Shown here: positions 24,162 to 33,613 of the stretch, one piece after another
Layout of the letters: the number at the start of each line of letters is the position of its first letter
How positions within the stretch are numbered: position 1 is the stretch's first letter
Assembly (NCBI GenBank): GCA_913048145.1
Contig: CAJWVP010000002.1
Coordinates: 1 to 33,940 of the forward strand
Length of the DNA: 33,940 nt
Direction: 5' to 3'
Source of the DNA: an uncultured Rhodospirillaceae bacterium
GTDB lineage: Bacteria; Pseudomonadota; Alphaproteobacteria; Rhodospirillales; Casp-alpha2
Program-made: the position numbers and the translations under genes
Notes under the pieces: model-generated
Seen by the model: the letters and a program-made list of their open reading frames with translations, nothing else
Database searches by the model: none
What the model was told of the DNA's origin: nothing

Positions 24162-24950
24162 ATGGATAGCAACAGCCGGGACGCCGCCGAACGGATCTGG
24201 AACTGCTGGCAGAACGGCACGGTCATGGACGATCTCCCTGAAGATTTGCGTCCGGTGACGCGGATCGAGGGCTATGCCGTTCAGGCTCATCTCGCAACCC
24301 TCAGCGACGATGCCGTGTTTGGCTGGAAGATTGCTGCAACCAGCACCGACGGCCAGAATCACATCGGCGTGTCGGGGCCTCTGGCGGGGAGGCTCTTGGG
24401 TGAGCGCGTATTCCAATCGGGTCAGATGCTTACCTTTGGTGCCAACCGCATGGCCGTAGCGGAGCCTGAATTTGCCTTCCGTATGGGCCGTCGGTTCGAA
24501 CCCCGCGCCGAGCCCTATGCACAGGCCGAAGTCATGGACGCCGTGGACACGCTGCACACGGCTATCGAGTTGCCCGATTCTCGCTTCGCCGATTTCGCTG
24601 GGGTCGGCGAAGCCGTGTTGATAGCCGACAACGCCTGCGCCCATGAATTCGTGATCGGCCCTCCCATGCCTGAAGATTGGCGGAACACAGACCTGGCGGC
24701 ACACCCGGTTGAAATTTCAGTCGTTGGCGGCGGCACTCACGTGGGTGTCGGCGCCAACGTCCTCGAGGATCCGCGCATCGCCTTAAACTGGTTGATCAAC
24801 GAGCTTCGTCAATACGGGATCACACTTGAGGCCGGAATGGTCGTCACCACGGGCACCTGTGCGATGCCTATCCCGATCGGGGCGGGCGACAGGGTGATGG
24901 CTGATTACGGAACCTTGGGCCGCCTCGAAATCACCTTTGCGTCGCCGTAG
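24162..24950 (+). CDS. 2-keto-4-pentenoate hydratase/FAH-superfamily protein (MhpD-like)
   Basis: Protein of 262 residues in the MhpD/2-oxopent-4-enoate hydratase group of the fumarylacetoacetase superfamily. Seen: GWKIAATS (about 54-61), the metal-binding acids in VAEPEFAFRMG (about 98-108) and the C-terminal GMVVTTGTCAMPIPIGAGD (about 226-244). In meta-cleavage pathways such enzymes add water to 2-hydroxypentadienoates; other members are decarboxylases. AGGAGAG precedes ATG 24162. It follows the asparaginase-like gene by 155 bases, which contain an imperfect inverted repeat (24028-24039 with 24081-24091). The gene ends inside the convergent CobW-type gene, the two sharing 20 bases. Confidence 0.87.
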   Translation: MDSNSRDAAERIWNCWQNGTVMDDLPEDLRPVTRIEGYAVQAHLATLSDDAVFGWKIAATSTDGQNHIGVSGPLAGRLLGERVFQSGQMLTFGANRMAVAEPEFAFRMGRRFEPRAEPYAQAEVMDAVDTLHTAIELPDSRFADFAGVGEAVLIADNACAHEFVIGPPMPEDWRNTDLAAHPVEISVVGGGTHVGVGANVLEDPRIALNWLINELRQYGITLEAGMVVTTGTCAMPIPIGAGDRVMADYGTLGRLEITFASP

Positions 24951-26043
24951 CCCGTGTATTATCACCTTCGACCTGCCAAGCTTGGAACAAAGCTGCGACG
25001 GTCTGTTCCGAGACACCCCGGGTGATGAACACGAGTTTCGTGCGGCGGTCTGCCGTCGGCCAAGCGTCCAGTCGGACCGGGTCGTGAAATATGTGCTGCA
25101 CGCCGTGGATAACGAAGGGCGTGTCGGGGGTTTCTGCGATGTTGACGATACCTTTTACCCGCAACAGATCGGCGCCCCGATTGGCGATCAGGACGTCGAG
25201 GGCGAACCGAAATACTGCCGTGCTTATCGGATCGTCGAGGACCAGGCTAAAAGCTCGCACATCAGCGCCGTGCCGGTTGACGTCATGGGCGTGATTATGG
25301 TCATGGCTGTAACCGTCAGGAGCGTGCGGGTCGTGGGGATCGGCCTCGAAGGCTTCGGCGTTGAGCCATTTCTGAACGTCGAAGGTCTTGGTTGTCGGGT
25401 CGAAGAGCGACGTATCGAAGAGGTTGCGAGGATCGAACGTGGATGCGTTGCGTTCAAGCAACGGCGCCGCGGGGTTAAGCTCAGCCAGTCGCGCCGACAG
25501 CCGCGCCAAGTCGGTGCGTGTGGCTGGGTCCTGAGCTAGGTCCGTCTTGGTAAGGACGATACGGTCAGCCACAGCCGCCTGTTTGACGCTTTCATCATGT
25601 TGAGCAAGTGTCGTTCCCCCGTTGACTGCGTCTACGCAGGTGATCACGCCGCCCAACATATACCGGCCGGCCAGCCCGGGGTCGGTCATGAGGGTGTGGA
25701 TGACCGGCGCAGGATCTGCGAGGCCTGTCGTCTCAACCACCAGGCGCGTGAACGGCGAAACCGCGCCTGCGGCCCTTCGGCGATGCAGGTCCATCAGGGT
25801 TTTACGGATGTCGCCGCGGATCATGCAACACAGGCACCCAGTGGTCATTTCCACGAGTTGCTCACCGCTGTGTTGGACGAGGAAACCGTCCAGGCCCACA
25901 TCCCCGAATTCGTTGACCACCACGGCCGTGTCGTGAAAGCGGGGATCACGGAGGACTTGGGTTAGCAGGGTTGATTTTCCGCTGCCGAGAAACCCGGTTA
26001 GGAGCGTCACGGGAATAATCGTTACATCGAATTCTTCCATCAT
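24931..26043 (-). CDS. CobW/G3E-family GTPase, putative zinc metallochaperone
   Basis: COG0523 (G3E) GTPase of about 370 residues. Walker A is GFLGSGKST (17-25), the metal-binding CxCC motif is in TTGCLCCM (Cys70, 72, 73), VVETTGLADP holds the Walker B/switch region, and LTKTDL is the guanine-specificity NKxD variant. A histidine/aspartate-rich linker (HDPHAPDGYSHDHNHAHD) precedes the C-terminal CobW_C domain. These proteins deliver metal, often Zn2+, to client enzymes. The frame is open from 26121, but homologues begin just before the P-loop strand, so ATG 26043 (or 26040) is chosen; the ribosome site is weak. The client is unknown; zinc-type clients nearby include the DinB fusion and the PIG-L hydratase. 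No Zur box was recognised. Confidence 0.88.
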   Translation of the reverse strand: MMEEFDVTIIPVTLLTGFLGSGKSTLLTQVLRDPRFHDTAVVVNEFGDVGLDGFLVQHSGEQLVEMTTGCLCCMIRGDIRKTLMDLHRRRAAGAVSPFTRLVVETTGLADPAPVIHTLMTDPGLAGRYMLGGVITCVDAVNGGTTLAQHDESVKQAAVADRIVLTKTDLAQDPATRTDLARLSARLAELNPAAPLLERNASTFDPRNLFDTSLFDPTTKTFDVQKWLNAEAFEADPHDPHAPDGYSHDHNHAHDVNRHGADVRAFSLVLDDPISTAVFRFALDVLIANRGADLLRVKGIVNIAETPDTPFVIHGVQHIFHDPVRLDAWPTADRRTKLVFITRGVSEQTVAALFQAWQVEGDNTRATATQR

Positions 26044-26180
26044 TTGTCCATATTTCTCTATCGTCGACCGTTCGACATGGCAAATTTTAGCCTCTGCAGA
26101 TACAACGTTATAACATGACAATTAATCTTGAACGGATAGAGAAATTCCTAAACGTCTTCCTACAGTCTGTGCTCATTTGT

Positions 26181-26205
26181 AAAAAGCTGCCACGGTTTGT
26201 GGCAG
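26181..26205 (-). terminator. Intrinsic terminator, minus strand
   Basis: Read on the minus strand, a 7-bp stem (CTGCCAC/GTGGCAG, 26187-26193 and 26199-26205) with a five-base loop is followed by CTTTTT. It should end transcription of the glutaredoxin-DinB gene, about 130 bases after its stop, and isolate the CobW-type gene downstream. Confidence 0.7.
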
Positions 26206-26337
26206 ATTGTGTGCTAGGGGCGCCGAAGGCAGTCTATTTCTTCACTACCAGGAAGGTCGCGCCGCATCGCCAGCATATTGGGATGTTGATCATTGTCCGC
26301 CACCTCAATGGTGCGGTCGGGCCTGATGGCCCGGGCC

Positions 26338-27207
26338 TCAACCTGTCTTCGCCGTTTCCCAGTTCTCAGCCTCGTCCGTATAGGAGCCTTCGTCAAAAGA
26401 TCGCTCATTGTCCCAGATGTTCTTCGGCAAAGGCAGGCCCACCAGGTCGTCGTTGCTGATCGGAACGTTCGGTTCTATTCCCAGCTTTTCGCGAAGCATT
26501 AACATGATTTGACGGGTGTGCTGGCCGGAGTGCCAGCCCGTGCGCTCAAGGACCTCATGCAGGGACACTTCGCCATAGTAGACCTTGCCCGGTTGCGTGA
26601 AGTCCGTAGCGGCGCCGTCCCGCGTCCACCATTCGGCAAAGCGCGCGCGCGTGTCACGGCCGTAGGCCAACAGGTCCGCTTTCGTGGTCATATCGTCAGG
26701 CAAGATTGATTTCAGGGCTTCATATGTGTAGGGCGCGTCGTGTTCTACCCGGTCCAAGAAGACCTTTGGGATATCAAACACATGATAGGCCAATTGCCGA
26801 TAAGACCGCGGCCGGCCCGGCAAGATCACGTCCAATTGGTCGTCCGGAATTTGTTCCAAATAGCGCGCCGCGCCGTCCAGGATCATCAGTACCTTGTCCT
26901 TGAGAGCCTCTGGCGCCAGCATTTGCTGCCCGCCGTAGTCGAAGCCGGCGACCGCGGCGACGTCACGGAATACGGCGCCGTTGGCCCACACGGTCCCACG
27001 CGCCGCGATGGGCACCATGCGCACGCCAAGCTCTTGCAGCTCGGCGAACCCCGCATCGTCCTCCAAAACATTGACGGATTCGAAGGGCACCCCGTGCTCT
27101 AGTACGAACTCCTTCATTTTCAGGCAGCTCGAACAGCCAGGTTGCCAATAGAGCTTCAGCGGCAAGGCTAGGTTCTCCGGCGTTCCAGCGCCTTCCAGTT
27201 GGCTCAT
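26338..27207 (-). CDS. Glutaredoxin-DinB fusion protein
   Basis: Two-domain protein of 289 residues. Residues about 15-90 form a glutaredoxin domain with the active site PGCSSC (Cys25, Cys28) and the cis-Pro region RMVPIAARG. Residues about 100-245 form a DinB-type four-helix bundle with the metal-binding His triad: His142 (AYHVF), His226 and His230 (WHSGQH). DinB-fold enzymes are metal-dependent transferases or isomerases that use mycothiol, bacillithiol or glutathione, so the fusion suggests thiol-coupled chemistry in one chain. The ATG at 27207 follows GAGGAGAAC closely. It lies 75 bases downstream of the aconitase gene on the same strand and is followed by a terminator, so it may close a ligAB-aconitase-fusion transcript. 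Substrate unknown. Confidence 0.88.
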   Translation of the reverse strand: MSQLEGAGTPENLALPLKLYWQPGCSSCLKMKEFVLEHGVPFESVNVLEDDAGFAELQELGVRMVPIAARGTVWANGAVFRDVAAVAGFDYGGQQMLAPEALKDKVLMILDGAARYLEQIPDDQLDVILPGRPRSYRQLAYHVFDIPKVFLDRVEHDAPYTYEALKSILPDDMTTKADLLAYGRDTRARFAEWWTRDGAATDFTQPGKVYYGEVSLHEVLERTGWHSGQHTRQIMLMLREKLGIEPNVPISNDDLVGLPLPKNIWDNERSFDEGSYTDEAENWETAKTG

Positions 27208-27282
27208 GGCGTTCTCCTCAACGTACAGATACCAAGGTCACAAGTTTCTTTCAATTTTAGGAATACGGCAACCTTAGGTGTT

Positions 27283-29934
27283 TCACGCGGCGTCAGCGCG
27301 AAAGCGCCTGGCCACGAAGGGCATTACGCCGCCCGCCCGGAACCAGGCGATTTCGCGGAGCGTGTCCAGGCGCGCCGTAAGTGTTGTTTCCACGGTCAAG
27401 GCGTCCGGCCGGGTGAACCGAGCGACCACGTCCTGGTGCACGTCTAACTCTCCGCTAAGACCCAACAGGTCGACCGTCTCCCGCCCGTCCAGACCCAGAG
27501 TTGTAAGGCTCACGCCGTCTGGGAACTGCAGGGGCAATAAGCCCATTCCGATTAGGTTGGAGCGGTGAATGCGCTCAAACCCCTCGGCGATGATGGCTCG
27601 TACGCCCAACAGGTGCGGGCCCCGAGCTGCCCAGTCTCGTGATGAGCCGGTGCCGTATTCTCGTCCCGCGATGACGATCAATGGCCGGCTTTCGGCGGCA
27701 TAGCGTTCGTGGGCGGCGAAGATGGTCATGACGTCGCCAGACGGCTGATGCTGGGTCCAGCCGCCACGGCGGTCCGGCGTCATCGCGTTCTGGATGTGCG
27801 GATTGTTGAAGATACCGCGCAGCATCACCTCATGGTGTGAACGGCGTTGCAGAAAGCCACTGAAATCCGACGCCGGAACCCCGCGTTCAGCCAGCCAATC
27901 TCCGGCTACGCTGCCTTCTAAGATGCGACTGCCGGGGGAGATGTGGTCCGTGGTCACGCTGTCCCCTAATAGAGCCAGGATCGCTGCGCCGTGGATATCG
28001 GGCATGGGGTCCTGATCGTGGGCGGTGTCCAGGAACGGTGGCCTTGAAATGTAGGTGCTGTCCGGGGCCCAGTCGAAGGTGCTCCCATCGCCCGCATCAA
28101 TTCCGTCCCAAAGTTCGTCACCCTCTGTAATATCGGCATATCGGGCGACAAACACGTCGCGGGTGACATGGCGAGCCACGGCGTCGGTGATCTCATGCGC
28201 CGTGGGCCAGATATCGCGTAGGTAAACGGCGTTGCCGTCACTGTCTTTGCCCAGGGGTTCGGTCGTGATGTCCGCGACCATGGTACCCAATAGAGCATAC
28301 GCGATCACCAGTGGTGGGGACGCGAGGTAGGCCAAACTCACCTGGGGGTGGATGCGGCCCTCGAAGTTACGGTTCCCTGACAGGACGGCGGCCGCATTCA
28401 GTCCGTCTGCGGTGATCTGTTCGGCGATGTCGCCGAATAGGTCGCCCGATCCACCGCAACAGGTCATGCAGCCATAGCCCGTGACGTGAAAGCCCATTGC
28501 CTCCAAAGGTTCCATCAAACCCGCCCCGCTGAGATAGTCGCCGACAGCGCGCGACCCCGGCGACAGGGATGTCTTGACCCAGGGCTTCGGCTTCAGCCCC
28601 CGGGCCCAGGCCTTTGCCGCCAAAAGACCGGCAGCAACCATGACGCTCGGGTTTGAGGTGTTGGTACATGACGTGATCGCCGCGATAACGATATCGCCAT
28701 CTCGTAGTCGGCCCGCACCCGTGTCGGTTGGCGCTTCGCCCACGACCGCTAGAGCGGAGCGGTGAACCTCATGCAATGGCACTTGGCTTTGCGGTAGCTT
28801 CGGGCCCGCTAGGCTGACCTCCACCTGGCTGAGATCGAAAATAATAGCGTCCGTGTAAATCCGCGCCGCATTATCGTCGCGCCATAGGCCCTGGACCTTA
28901 GCATAGGCCTCGACTAGGGGAACCTGGCAATCGCGGCCCGTCAGCCTTAGGAAGTTTAAAGTTTCGTCATCGATGGGAAAGTATCCAACGCTGGCACCAT
29001 ACTCGGGCGCCATGTTGGCCAGCGTTGCCCGTTCCGGCAGGGTCAGATGATCCAGCCCCGGGCCGGTGAATTCCACGAATTTCTGAACGACGCCGTGTTC
29101 CCGAAGCCGCCGGGTCAGCGCTAGGACCAAATCCGTGGTAGTTGTTCCTTCGCGCAACTGGCCCGTCAGACGCACCTCGACCACGTCCGGCAACACCATG
29201 CTCACCGGTTCTCCCAGCATGGCAGACAAGGCCTCGATCGCGCCGACCCCCCAGCCCAATATTCCAAGCGCGTTGATCATGGGCGTGTGGCTGTCGCAGG
29301 CTAGCAGGCTATCGGGGAAGGCAAGAAGACCCAAATCGGCGTGGTCCTCGGACCAAACAACCCGTGACAATGCCTCTAGGTTGATCTGATGACAAATACC
29401 CTTGCCTGGGGGCAGCACGCGCATGTTGTGGAATGCCCCCTGGGCCCATCTCGTGACCCGGTAGCGTTCGCGATTACGGCTGTACTCGGTTTCCATGTTG
29501 CGTTCCACGGCGTCCCGCGCGCCGTGAGCATCGACTGTCACAGAATGATCCATGATGAAATCCACCGGCCGGATAGGGTTTACCGCGTCCGGTTCACCGC
29601 CGATCTTGGCCACGTGCTCACGCATGGCGGCTAAGTCAGTCAACAGGGGAATCCCTGAAACATCGTGCAGCATCAGACGGGTCGGGAAAAAACTGATTTC
29701 GGCCGGATGGGTGGCCGTCTCCGCCCATGCGGCGAATGCCCGAATGGTGTCCGCGGTGACCGTCTCGCCGTCTTCATGGCGAAGGGCGTTCTCGACCAGT
29801 ATTTGAATACAGTAGGGCAGGCGGGCCAGGCCTGTGAGGCCGGCGACCTCGGCGTTAGGTAGGCTGAAATAGGTGTAGGTCTTTGTGCCGACCTTTAGGC
29901 GGTCGCGTGCGTCGAAGCTATTGGGATGGGCCAT
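27283..29934 (-). CDS. Aconitate hydratase (AcnA family), divergent
   Basis: Iron-sulfur hydro-lyase of about 883 residues with the full AcnA layout: SPVDFIMDHSV-type block (here RPVDFIMDHSV), CDSHTPMINALGILGWGVG, the 4Fe-4S ligands in TSCTNTSNP and GYGCMTC, GDSVTTDHISPG, and EYGTGSSRDWAARG. The block after the last cluster cysteines reads CCGGSGDL where AcnA proteins usually have CIGNSGPL, and several loops differ, so it may be a second, specialised copy rather than the citric-acid-cycle enzyme. The frame is open to 30039 (TTG). ATG 29934 gives the family-like N-terminus (NSFDARDRLKVG) but lacks a ribosome site; ATG 29982 is the alternative. It follows ligB on the same strand. Confidence 0.88.
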   Translation of the reverse strand: MAHPNSFDARDRLKVGTKTYTYFSLPNAEVAGLTGLARLPYCIQILVENALRHEDGETVTADTIRAFAAWAETATHPAEISFFPTRLMLHDVSGIPLLTDLAAMREHVAKIGGEPDAVNPIRPVDFIMDHSVTVDAHGARDAVERNMETEYSRNRERYRVTRWAQGAFHNMRVLPPGKGICHQINLEALSRVVWSEDHADLGLLAFPDSLLACDSHTPMINALGILGWGVGAIEALSAMLGEPVSMVLPDVVEVRLTGQLREGTTTTDLVLALTRRLREHGVVQKFVEFTGPGLDHLTLPERATLANMAPEYGASVGYFPIDDETLNFLRLTGRDCQVPLVEAYAKVQGLWRDDNAARIYTDAIIFDLSQVEVSLAGPKLPQSQVPLHEVHRSALAVVGEAPTDTGAGRLRDGDIVIAAITSCTNTSNPSVMVAAGLLAAKAWARGLKPKPWVKTSLSPGSRAVGDYLSGAGLMEPLEAMGFHVTGYGCMTCCGGSGDLFGDIAEQITADGLNAAAVLSGNRNFEGRIHPQVSLAYLASPPLVIAYALLGTMVADITTEPLGKDSDGNAVYLRDIWPTAHEITDAVARHVTRDVFVARYADITEGDELWDGIDAGDGSTFDWAPDSTYISRPPFLDTAHDQDPMPDIHGAAILALLGDSVTTDHISPGSRILEGSVAGDWLAERGVPASDFSGFLQRRSHHEVMLRGIFNNPHIQNAMTPDRRGGWTQHQPSGDVMTIFAAHERYAAESRPLIVIAGREYGTGSSRDWAARGPHLLGVRAIIAEGFERIHRSNLIGMGLLPLQFPDGVSLTTLGLDGRETVDLLGLSGELDVHQDVVARFTRPDALTVETTLTARLDTLREIAWFRAGGVMPFVARRFRADAA

Positions 29935-30128
29935 GTCCGATGCCGACCGCTTGTCCGTTCGTTCTATTTTAATACGCTCCATGTTCTCTTGCGCCCTAGT
30001 GATTGACGCTATTTTTTCAGCCTGCAGGCAGTGTGACAAATGCTACAGGTGCGCGCTAGTGTCGAGAACGCGATCCAGGCACTCCTGCTGCCCTCCGGGT
30101 CGACCCTCTCGGGGCGCCAGCGTGAAGC

Positions 30129-31353
<1,225 letters not shown>

Positions 31354-31787
31354 TGTCTGCTCCCTTTTCGGCCAGTGCGGCTTCACCGAAACCGATGAAG
31401 GCCAGGGTGGTCACGTCGCTGAGGGGAGTGGTTGATGAATCCATGTTGGGCCGCGCTCAGCTTCTCAATGTGCTTCAGAACTTAACATCGTCGCGCCTCG
31501 GAGCGAAATTGATAAGCACAATGGTCAATTAAAAATTTAATAGAGGAGCACCCTAGTCCGGCGTGGTCGCCCGGACGCCGGTTTCGTGGCGGGCGCGCAG
31601 GTGGCTTTAGGTTCTGGAAGCATTGCGCGATGATCCGACCTTGATCCCTCTCGTCGGCAGGCATGTGTAGTGCTATAGCTAAAATAACAGTCGGCCGTGT
31701 TTGAAATGAGAAATTGAGCGGCCTCGGAAATAATAGGCGGCTGGACATTCGGGTCGGCGAGCAATTCAATATCTTGAGGGGGCTTCC
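31354..31787. other. Divergent control region between ligAB and galB-galD-ligI
   Basis: 434 bases with no supported gene. It must carry the promoters of both arms of the pathway. The most AT-rich part is around 31500-31545. Apart from the dyad listed separately I see no clear promoter hexamers, and no regulator gene (LysR, IclR or MarR type) lies in the window. Confidence 0.6.
31507..31530. promoter_or_regulatory. Possible operator dyad
   Basis: Perfect 6-bp inverted repeat AATTGA/TCAATT with a 12-base spacer, in the AT-rich centre of the divergent ligA/galB region. The size fits a LysR- or IclR-type dimer site. The evidence is symmetry and position only. Confidence 0.35.
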
Positions 31788-32537
31788 ATGTCGGACAATA
31801 AGGCGGACAATAAAACGGCTTTGGTTATCAGCGCCCACGCGGCCGATTTCGTCTGGCGCTGCGGCGGCGCCATCGCCCTGCACCAGAAACAGGGTTACGA
31901 CGTGACTATCTGCTGCCTGTCCTTCGGGGAGCGTGGGGAGTCCGCGAAGCTCTGGAAGGAAGAGGGGATCACTCTAGAAAAGGTCAAGGTGTCCCGCCAG
32001 ATGGAAGCCGAAAATGCCGCCAAGGCGCTCAACGCCCATGACATCGTATTTTTCGACCAGGGCGACTATCCGCTGCGCATGAATGACGAGGCGAAATTCA
32101 AGCTCGTGGATCTGATCCGTGCTGTTCAGCCCAACTTCATGCTGTCGCATTCCAAGTATGACCCTTACAACACGGACCACATGTACGCTACTGAGGTGGC
32201 CATGGAATGTCGTATGATCGCTCAGGCCTGGGGCCACAACCCCGGCGAGAAGGTCCTGGGGGCGCCGCAGCTCTATCTCTTTGAGCCGCATCAGACCGAA
32301 CAGATGGGGTGGAAGCCGGACGTATTCCTAGACATCACCGACGTCTGGGACAATAAGCGCGCCGCCATCGAATGCATGCAGGGCCAGGAGCACCTTTGGG
32401 ACTTCTACACTAACGTCGCCGAGAACCGCGCCAACCACTTCCGCCGCAACTCCGGTGGTCAGGCCGGTGGTCGCAAGGCGAAGTACGCGGAAGGATTCGA
32501 AAGCATCTACCCGCGCACAGTCGATGAGCTTGAATAG
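31788..32537 (+). CDS. galB: 4-oxalomesaconate hydratase (GalB-type, PIG-L family)
   Basis: Zn-dependent PIG-L/LmbE-fold protein of 249 residues. GalB of Pseudomonas putida, of this family, hydrates 4-oxalomesaconate to 4-carboxy-4-hydroxy-2-oxoadipate. Seen: SAHAADFVWRCGG (about 15-27), where typical PIG-L proteins have AHPDDE, and SKYDPYNTDHMYATEVA with the His metal ligands (about 121-137). GAGGGGG lies just before ATG 31788. It starts the plus-strand arm opposite ligAB and is followed by galD after three bases. LigJ, the amidohydrolase doing the same step in Sphingobium, is not needed if this assignment is right. Confidence 0.9.
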   Translation: MSDNKADNKTALVISAHAADFVWRCGGAIALHQKQGYDVTICCLSFGERGESAKLWKEEGITLEKVKVSRQMEAENAAKALNAHDIVFFDQGDYPLRMNDEAKFKLVDLIRAVQPNFMLSHSKYDPYNTDHMYATEVAMECRMIAQAWGHNPGEKVLGAPQLYLFEPHQTEQMGWKPDVFLDITDVWDNKRAAIECMQGQEHLWDFYTNVAENRANHFRRNSGGQAGGRKAKYAEGFESIYPRTVDELE

Positions 32538-32540
32538 GCC

Positions 32541-33608
32541 ATGCTAACTAGCCTTGTCTCTGCGCCTTGCATGTGGATGCGGGGTGGCACCTCGAAAGGT
32601 GGATACTTCCTAGCCGATCACCTGCCGGCAGATGAAGCGTCGCGCGACAACTTTCTCCTACGCGTCATGGGCTCGCCCGATCCGCGGCAGATTGACGGCA
32701 TGGGCGGCGCTGATCCGCTGACGTCGAAGGTCGCCGTAGTGAAACCTTCAAGCCGTGGCGGCGTCGATGTGGACTATCTTTTCCTGCAGGTTTTCATCGA
32801 CCAGGCCATTGTCACGGACGTGCAAAACTGCGGTAACATCCTAGCCGGCGTTGGGCCCTTCGCCATCGAACGCGGCATCGTGGACGCCACCGACGGCGTC
32901 ACCCCGGTGACCATCTTCATGGAGAACACAGACCAAGTCGCCATCGTCCGGGTGCCGACGCCCGGGGGCATCTTGGACTACTCAGGCGATGCCCAGATCG
33001 ATGGCGTCCCCGGTACTGCCGGAGCCATTCCCATTACCTTCAAGGATACGGCCGGCTCCACCTGCGGCGCACTCTTGCCGACGGGGAACGCCCTGGATGT
33101 CATCGACGGTGTAGAGGTGACCATGATCGACAATGGTATGCCCGTGGTCGTGATGCGGGCTGCCGACATGGGGATCACGGGCACGGAAACCCGAGAGGAA
33201 CTAGACGCGCATGAGGGCCTAAAGGTGAAGCTGGAGTCCATTCGTCTGCAGGCCGGGCCGATTATGAACCTCGGAGAAGTCACGGAAAAATCCGTGCCTA
33301 AGATGACTATGGTGAGCGTGCCGAGATCGGGTGGGATTATCTCGACACGCACCTTCACACCGCACCGTTGCCATGCCTCCATTGGGGTCTTGGGTGCGGT
33401 CAGCGTCGCTAGCGCGGCTGTTCTTGAAGGCTCGCCTGCGTACGATTTAGCGAACATCCCGGACGGAAAGACAAAAACCATGGCGGTGGAGCATCCCATC
33501 GGCGAAATGACTGTGGTTATGGAAATGGCTGCAAATGGCAATATCGAGAGCGCCGCCATTCTGCGCACGGCCCGTAAGTTGATGGACGGCACCGTATTTG
33601 TCGATTGA
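32541..33608 (+). CDS. galD: 4-oxalomesaconate tautomerase (GalD-type, PrpF family)
   Basis: Diaminopimelate-epimerase-fold protein of the PrpF/GalD family, 355 residues, converting the keto and enol forms of 4-oxalomesaconate. Seen: CMWMRGGTSKGGYF (about 9-22, the family start), IDGMGGADPLTSKVAVV (about 51-67), QNCGNILAGVGPFAIE (about 93-108) and a C-terminal HRCHASIGVLGAV. PrpF proper isomerises trans-aconitate or methylaconitate; the flanking galB and ligI genes decide for GalD. The start follows the galB stop after three bases with a weak ribosome site, suggesting coupling. Note that an aconitase-family gene lies nearby on the other strand, the usual companion of PrpF rather than GalD. 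Confidence 0.9.
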   Translation: MLTSLVSAPCMWMRGGTSKGGYFLADHLPADEASRDNFLLRVMGSPDPRQIDGMGGADPLTSKVAVVKPSSRGGVDVDYLFLQVFIDQAIVTDVQNCGNILAGVGPFAIERGIVDATDGVTPVTIFMENTDQVAIVRVPTPGGILDYSGDAQIDGVPGTAGAIPITFKDTAGSTCGALLPTGNALDVIDGVEVTMIDNGMPVVVMRAADMGITGTETREELDAHEGLKVKLESIRLQAGPIMNLGEVTEKSVPKMTMVSVPRSGGIISTRTFTPHRCHASIGVLGAVSVASAAVLEGSPAYDLANIPDGKTKTMAVEHPIGEMTVVMEMAANGNIESAAILRTARKLMDGTVFVD

Positions 33609-33613
33609 GAGGA

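Noticed and set aside
26317-26337. Short GGGCC/GGCCC repeats as a terminator for the fusion gene
   Set aside because: The stem is five bases and lacks a T-tract; the hairpin at 26187-26205 is a better terminator.
26214-26408. 64-codon minus-strand frame beyond the glutaredoxin-DinB stop
   Set aside because: It largely overlaps the end of the fusion gene in another frame and shows no recognisable domain; the terminator lies just after it but serves the fusion gene equally well.
29389-29634. Long plus-strand frames inside the aconitase gene and inside other GC-rich genes
   Set aside because: They are antisense shadows produced by third-position GC bias; the opposite strand encodes full conserved proteins.
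31482-31883. 133-codon minus-strand frame across the ligA-galB divergent region
   Set aside because: It runs into galB antisense, has biased Pro/Arg content, no family look and no ribosome site.
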